Both the position numbers and the translations under genes were made by a program. Shown piece by piece: positions 30,925 to 33,289 of a stretch of 33,289 nucleotides of DNA (the first letter of the stretch is position 1; each line of letters opens with the position of its first letter). The stretch is from a virus, in IMG/VR virus record IMGVR_UViG_3300044815_000112, positions 1 to 33,289 of that record. One strand, written 5' to 3'. Under the pieces are notes generated by a model. It had not been told where the DNA came from. It made no database searches and saw only the letters and a list, made by a program, of their open reading frames with translations.

Positions 30925-31133
30925 CGCCGACTGCCGTGGACGTGCTCGTCGTCGACCAGCAGCGGCGCGGTGCAGCCCTCGGCCCGGCACTGCCACAGCC
31001 GGACCGGCTCGCCGCAGACCGGGCACCCGCTGTACGTCGGCACCAGCTGCCGGTGGCCCTGCGCGCACTCGGCCGGCGCGTCCTCGATCCACACGGTCTT
31101 GCCCTTGCGCACGACCTTGATCAGGCGGACCAC
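30921..31133 (-). CDS. Zinc-ribbon-like protein, minus strand (70 aa)
   Basis: A 70 aa protein from the GTG at 31131-31133 to a stop at 30921-30923. It begins MVRLIKVVRKGKTVWIED. Ligands follow: AECAQGH (C23, H27), CPVC at 37-40, a C at 49 and 54 (WQCRAEGC), and EHVHG near the end. This gives one or two zinc sites. Longer frames reach back to 31451 but run through the holin gene in a non-protein-like sequence and are rejected. It is coupled to the upstream 49 aa gene by a 13 bp overlap; its stop codon overlaps the -35 box of the HTH gene. Confidence 0.55.
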   Translation of the reverse strand: MVRLIKVVRKGKTVWIEDAPAECAQGHRQLVPTYSGCPVCGEPVRLWQCRAEGCTAPLLVDDEHVHGSRR

Positions 31134-31270
31134 GGGTCGCGCCTCAGCTCGCGCTTCAACAGCCGCCGCACCTGCCGCGGCGACCTGCTCCGGCTCGGGC
31201 AGTCCGGCCCTGGTGGCCGACGGCAGACCGGGCACCACGCGGGGGCCAACCGCCCCGGCATCCGCACCAT
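31121..31270 (-). CDS. Small basic CxxC protein, minus strand (49 aa)
   Basis: A 49 aa frame from the ATG at 31268-31270. It reads WCPVCRRPPGPDCPSRSR near its centre, then a basic helix SPRQVRRLLKRELRRD. The CPVC...DC cluster plus RSPRQVRR pattern resembles small actinophage proteins. The upstream spacing to a possible GGCGGG is short, so the start may be the second ATG (31259-31261). Overlap with the 70 aa gene suggests a two-gene unit. It is supported only by protein-like character and coupling. Confidence 0.4.
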   Translation of the reverse strand: MVRMPGRLAPAWCPVCRRPPGPDCPSRSRSPRQVRRLLKRELRRDPWSA

Positions 31271-31369
31271 CCCGCCAACTTACTTGATGACCTGCTGCGA
31301 AGCAGGCGTTGAGTAGCAGGTTTCCCCAGCTCAGCCATCTTGTTGAGCAACTTCGGAAGGGAGAAAGCC
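31271..31369. other. Divergent intergenic region with small hairpin
   Basis: Ninety-nine bases separate the minus-strand unit from the + strand holin. CCTGCT-GCGA-AGCAGG at 31291-31306 forms a 6 bp stem with a GNRA tetraloop. A second dyad GCTCA/TGAGC spans 31329-31348. GAAGGGAG before 31370 is the holin SD. No clear promoter boxes were found in either direction. Confidence 0.4.
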
Positions 31370-31690
31370 ATGTGGACCAAGAACTTCTGGAAGCAGGCCG
31401 CTGAGCGCGCGGCCAAGTCGGCCGCCCAGTCGCTGATCGGCCTGTGGGCACTCGACGGCTTCAACGTCCTGCACGCCCACTGGGACCTCGCCGCGGGCGT
31501 GGCCGGGGGTGCGGCCGTGCTGTCGGTGCTCACGTCGATCGTGACCGCGGGCATCGGCGAGCCGGGCGACCCGAGCGCGGTCGCCAAGACCGACGTGGAG
31601 GGCATGTTATTCAACCGGGGCGTGCTGCTGTCCAAGGCTTCGGACGACGAGCACAAGGGCGGCACCTGGCACTGGCCCGAGCGGGTCTAG
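31370..31690 (+). CDS. Holin, r1t-type
   Basis: A 106 aa protein from ATG 31370, with strong SD GAAGGGAG; the ATG at 31340 lacks an SD and gives an atypical start. The beginning MWTKNFWKQAAERAAKSAAQ is diagnostic of the r1t/actinophage holin family. Two membrane segments follow: QSLIGLWALDG and, after HAHWDLAAG, VAGGAAVLSVLTSIVTAGIG. A GEPGDPSAVAK end segment is typical. Holins time the release or activation of endolysin. It is separated from the endolysin by about 2 kb and by a minus-strand island. Confidence 0.85.
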   Translation: MWTKNFWKQAAERAAKSAAQSLIGLWALDGFNVLHAHWDLAAGVAGGAAVLSVLTSIVTAGIGEPGDPSAVAKTDVEGMLFNRGVLLSKASDDEHKGGTWHWPERV

Positions 31691-31778
31691 AACCAGGCCT
31701 GCGCTTCCTGCGCGGCGATCCGGGCGATTCGAACGCCTCGTTCAGTCGCGCAGTGATCCGCTCCTCCAACGTCTCCAT
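31687..31778 (-). pseudogene. Possible frameshifted small-gene remnant
   Basis: On the minus strand, a frame begins METLEERITARLNE at 31778 and, after a one-base change of frame, continues protein-like as GVRIARIAAQEAQAWF followed by a stop at 31687. The 92 bp length fits a one-base deletion. No SD is visible. Overlap with the holin 3' end and small size keep confidence low. Confidence 0.25.
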
Positions 31779-31787
31779 AACTCAACA

Positions 31788-31825
31788 AAATAGCCCGGCC
31801 CTCCACTCGGAGGGCCGGGCTATTT
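31788..31825. terminator. Bidirectional terminator with 17 bp perfect stem
   Basis: AAATAGCCCGGCCCTCC pairs perfectly with GGAGGGCCGGGCTATTT around an ACTC loop. A-rich and T-rich ends on opposite sides make it work both ways. It separates the holin (+) from the membrane gene on the minus strand (stop at 31845). Confidence 0.92.
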
Positions 31826-31844
31826 CTGCGTCTGTGGACGACGC

Positions 31845-32132
31845 TCAGGAGATGTATCCGATGAGCGCCACGGCCAGGGCAACGCCACCGAGGACGATGC
31901 CCGCGATCGCCAGGCCCTTACCCGTCCGCATGCCGCGGTCGATCCGCCAGAGCGCGTCGGCGCCGAACGCCAGCGCGAACAGGCCCGTGCCGCCGTAGCG
32001 GCTGATCAGCAGGATGGACACGATGCCGATGACGAGCGAGACGATGGCCTGCCAGGCGACCGGGACGTAGTACTCCACCTCGTCGTCATCCGAGGCGTAG
32101 GCCTCGGGTGCGATGTTCTGGTCGCTGGTCAC
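31845..32132 (-). CDS. DUF4190-like membrane protein (95 aa)
   Basis: A 95 aa protein from the GTG at 32130-32132, with SD GAGGGG on the minus strand; the longer frame to 32237 has no SD. An acidic N-terminus (EAYASDDDEVEYY) is followed by three hydrophobic segments: WQAIVSLVIGIVSILLIS, GLFALAFGADAL, and GLAIAGIVLGGVALAVALIG. The TGKGLAIAGIVLGG signature is typical of DUF4190 proteins, common in actinobacterial hosts. It may be a moron or host gene. A 25 bp dyad lies 31-55 nt upstream. Confidence 0.7.
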   Translation of the reverse strand: MTSDQNIAPEAYASDDDEVEYYVPVAWQAIVSLVIGIVSILLISRYGGTGLFALAFGADALWRIDRGMRTGKGLAIAGIVLGGVALAVALIGYIS

Positions 32133-32162
32133 AGTGATCCCCTCGGCACGTTCGGTCGCGTA

Positions 32163-32187
32163 GTCGATCCCAGGGTGAGGGATCGAC
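32163..32187. promoter_or_regulatory. Perfect 9-bp-arm dyad upstream of membrane gene
   Basis: GTCGATCCC (32163-32171) and GGGATCGAC (32179-32187) are perfect inverted copies with a 7 nt centre (AGGGTGA). Read from the minus strand it lies 31 to 55 nt before the GTG at 32132. It may be an operator or a 5' leader hairpin. Confidence 0.5.
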
Positions 32188-32264
32188 GCAAGCCGTGTCG
32201 ACGCGCGGCGCGCATTCAGGATGATCGTTGCCCGCATCCGGCCGATCGGCTGACCGCGGCCGGT

Positions 32265-32471
32265 TCAGCTCTCCTCGGCCGCGTCGCCCTGGTGCTCGGC
32301 GGCCCACGCTTCGACGTCCTCGGCGAGCCAGATGCGGCCCATCTCCAGCGTGAGCACGGGTTCCGGGAAGTCGCGCCGGTCGAGGATCACGCTCGTCCAC
32401 TGCCGGGAGTAGCCCAGGCGGGCCCGGATCTCGGCTGCGCCCATGAGGCGCGGGAGCTTCCGGTTTGCCAT
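32265..32471 (-). CDS. AlpA/excisionase-like HTH protein
   Basis: A 68 aa protein from the ATG at 32469-32471. It follows the AlpA/MerR-like winged helix pattern: LMGAAEIRARLGYSRQW as HTH at 9-25, DFPEPVLTLEMGRIWL as wing, and EDVEAWAAEH as final helix. Such proteins act as excisionases or as transcription activators of integrase genes. No integrase is seen nearby in the window. A partial paralogue lies at the right edge. A plausible promoter with a palindrome is upstream. Confidence 0.8.
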   Translation of the reverse strand: MANRKLPRLMGAAEIRARLGYSRQWTSVILDRRDFPEPVLTLEMGRIWLAEDVEAWAAEHQGDAAEES

Positions 32472-32513
32472 GACCTGACGCTATGAGTCGTATACGCGAC
32501 GTAACGCAATTGA

Positions 32514-32542
32514 GTGATAACCATGTCACTGCGACATGACAA
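32514..32542 (-). promoter_or_regulatory. Candidate promoter and palindrome upstream of AlpA-like gene
   Basis: On the minus strand: -35 TTGTCA (32537-32542), 17 bp spacer, -10 TATCAC (32514-32519). Between them lies the dyad CATGTC-ACTGC-GACATG (32522-32538). The area is AT-richer than its surroundings. A second small palindrome CGTATACG is at 32489-32496. Confidence 0.5.
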
Positions 32543-32649
32543 TCTGTAAAGTCTGCCGTGACGGTGGTGGGTAGGCAACCCGAGTGCAGCTCACCTGCCG
32601 CCGTCCCCCGACTCGCAGGCCGGGGCCTCTACCGGGAGAGGCAAGACGC

Positions 32650-32850
32650 ATGCGCAGAGACCCGTACCCCATCCACGGCCGTACCCGCCGGTGGTTCCGG
32701 CCGTTCACCGTGATCTGCCGGTGCGGCCTCGACGCCTACCCGTGCGCGGTCATGCGTGCCTTTGCCGCCCAGGGCATCAACGTGACCGCGCTGCGGGCGC
32801 CGGAGGTCCGCGTCGAGCACAGCGGCGAGTGGCGGGGCATCCAGTGGTGA
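32650..32850 (+). CDS. Small CxC protein (66 aa)
   Basis: A 66 aa protein from ATG 32650, with GGGAGAGG upstream at suitable distance. The in-frame GTG 32584 is a weaker alternative. The SD is partly within a 6 bp stem (GCCTCT/AGAGGC, 32625-32642), so translation may be modulated. Sequence: a basic aromatic start (HGRTRRWFRPFTVICRCG), a CRC and a later C, then EVRVEHSGEW. The family resembles host-type small proteins in Micromonosporaceae, from memory. Coupled by GTGA to the next gene. Confidence 0.6.
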   Translation: MRRDPYPIHGRTRRWFRPFTVICRCGLDAYPCAVMRAFAAQGINVTALRAPEVRVEHSGEWRGIQW

Positions 32851-33083
32851 TCGAACACGTCCCCGACCGGCCGAGCTGGGACTGCCTGGTCTGCGGGAAG
32901 CCCTGGCCGTGCGATCCGGCGCGTGAAGCCTTGGCCGCCGAGTACGAGGGCAGCAGCGTGGCGCTCTCGATGTACCTCTGGGCGCAGCTGGAGCTGTACG
33001 CACTGGAGAGCGGGCCGGGTCCGATGCGGGAGGCCTACGATCGCTTCATCCGCTGGTCGCGCCCTGTGACCACCACCCCTTGA
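32847..33083 (+). CDS. Small conserved CxxC protein (78 aa)
   Basis: A 78 aa protein from GTG 32847. The pattern HVPDRPSWDCLVCGKPWPC, then DPAREALAAEY, LSMYLWAQLELY and YDRFIRWSR, matches a small protein often encoded in Micromonosporaceae genomes, sometimes named as a flavin-reductase-like protein, though it is far too short for that enzyme. The CLVC and PWPC cysteines may bind zinc. Together with the 66 aa gene and the terminator behind it this forms an independent unit, perhaps expressed in the lysogen. Confidence 0.62.
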   Translation: MIEHVPDRPSWDCLVCGKPWPCDPAREALAAEYEGSSVALSMYLWAQLELYALESGPGPMREAYDRFIRWSRPVTTTP

Positions 33084-33099
33084 CCGAGCCGCCACTCGG

Positions 33100-33133
33100 C
33101 CGCCCCCGACGCCCCTGCCGGCGTCGGGGGCGG
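33100..33133 (+). terminator. Hairpin terminator, 14 bp perfect stem
   Basis: CCGCCCCCGACGCC pairs with GGCGTCGGGGGCGG around a CCTGCC loop, followed by TTCTGCGTTT. It closes the + strand two-gene unit and also faces the stop (33142) of the converging minus-strand gene. Confidence 0.85.
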
Positions 33134-33141
33134 TTCTGCGT

Positions 33142-33289
33142 TTAGTCCTCGGCGAGGTCGGTGCGGTGTTCGCGGATCCAGGCCTCGACGTCGTCGCGGT
33201 GCCAGATGCGGCCGTGGATGAGCTCGGCGACCGGCAGCGGGAAGGTGTCCTTGGCGACGATCACCTGGACGCGCTGGGCGCTGATGCCG
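33142..33289 (-). CDS. AlpA/excisionase-like protein, partial (3' part)
   Basis: Minus strand, truncated by the window edge; about 48 residues are visible before the TAA at 33142-33144. Sequence elements ISAQRVQVIVAKDTFPLPV, HGRIWHRDDVEAWIREH align with the HTH-wing-helix of the 68 aa AlpA-like protein at 32265-32471 (GRIW plus DVEAW in both). The start lies outside the window. This is a second member of the same small DNA-binding family. Confidence 0.72.
   Translation of the reverse strand, partial: GISAQRVQVIVAKDTFPLPVAELIHGRIWHRDDVEAWIREHRTDLAED

Noticed and set aside
30936-31316. A 126 aa + strand frame between the HTH gene and the holin
   Set aside because: It has low protein-like character, and the minus-strand 70 aa frame here carries a consistent zinc-ribbon pattern.

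Overview
This is a high-GC actinobacterial phage genome segment, almost certainly a prophage or siphovirus. The evidence is strong G/C third-position bias, frequent GTG starts, many 1-8 bp stop/start overlaps, and a complete ordered head-tail module: small and large terminase, SPP1-type portal, MuF-like protein, scaffold, HK97-fold capsid, connectors, tail tube, frameshifted tail chaperone, tape measure, minor tail proteins and lysis genes. Small proteins at the right end resemble families that I recall from Micromonosporaceae, so a host such as Actinoplanes or Micromonospora is a reasonable guess. No integrase, DNA polymerase or ParA is visible. The window is therefore part of a larger element, and the left edge is probably inside the early operon.

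Left part (1-8.6 kb, all + strand) is a tightly coupled early operon. It carries many 30-115 aa proteins with paired cysteines, three separate ParB-fold proteins, a replication-initiator-like protein with a candidate internal origin, an XRE-type HTH protein, a zinc-finger/HTH protein and a GIY-YIG (T5orf172-like) protein. A strong hairpin closes it. Next comes a tRNA with anticodon CAT that has initiator (fMet) hallmarks, then an HNH endonuclease.

Middle part (9.3-28.7 kb, + strand) is the packaging, head and tail module. Notable items are an extra domain in the capsid protein, a 447 aa protein with about 13 Ala/Gly/Val-rich repeats among the connector genes, a textbook terminator after the tail tube gene, a CCCTTTC -1 frameshift site with a stem-loop in the tail chaperone, and a peptidase-like domain inside the tape measure. 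One small gene (27222-27536) runs against the tail operon.

Right part (28.7-33.3 kb) holds a peptidase endolysin, three small membrane proteins including an r1t-type holin, a DEDDh exonuclease, and a minus-strand island whose HTH gene has a leaderless promoter overlapped by two palindromic operators. Beyond a 17-bp-stem terminator lie a DUF4190-like membrane protein and two AlpA/excisionase-like genes (minus strand), plus a two-gene + strand unit ending in its own terminator. This end looks like a lysogeny/control region or the edge of the element.

Product names rest on motif recognition by eye, gene order and memory of the families. No database search was run.
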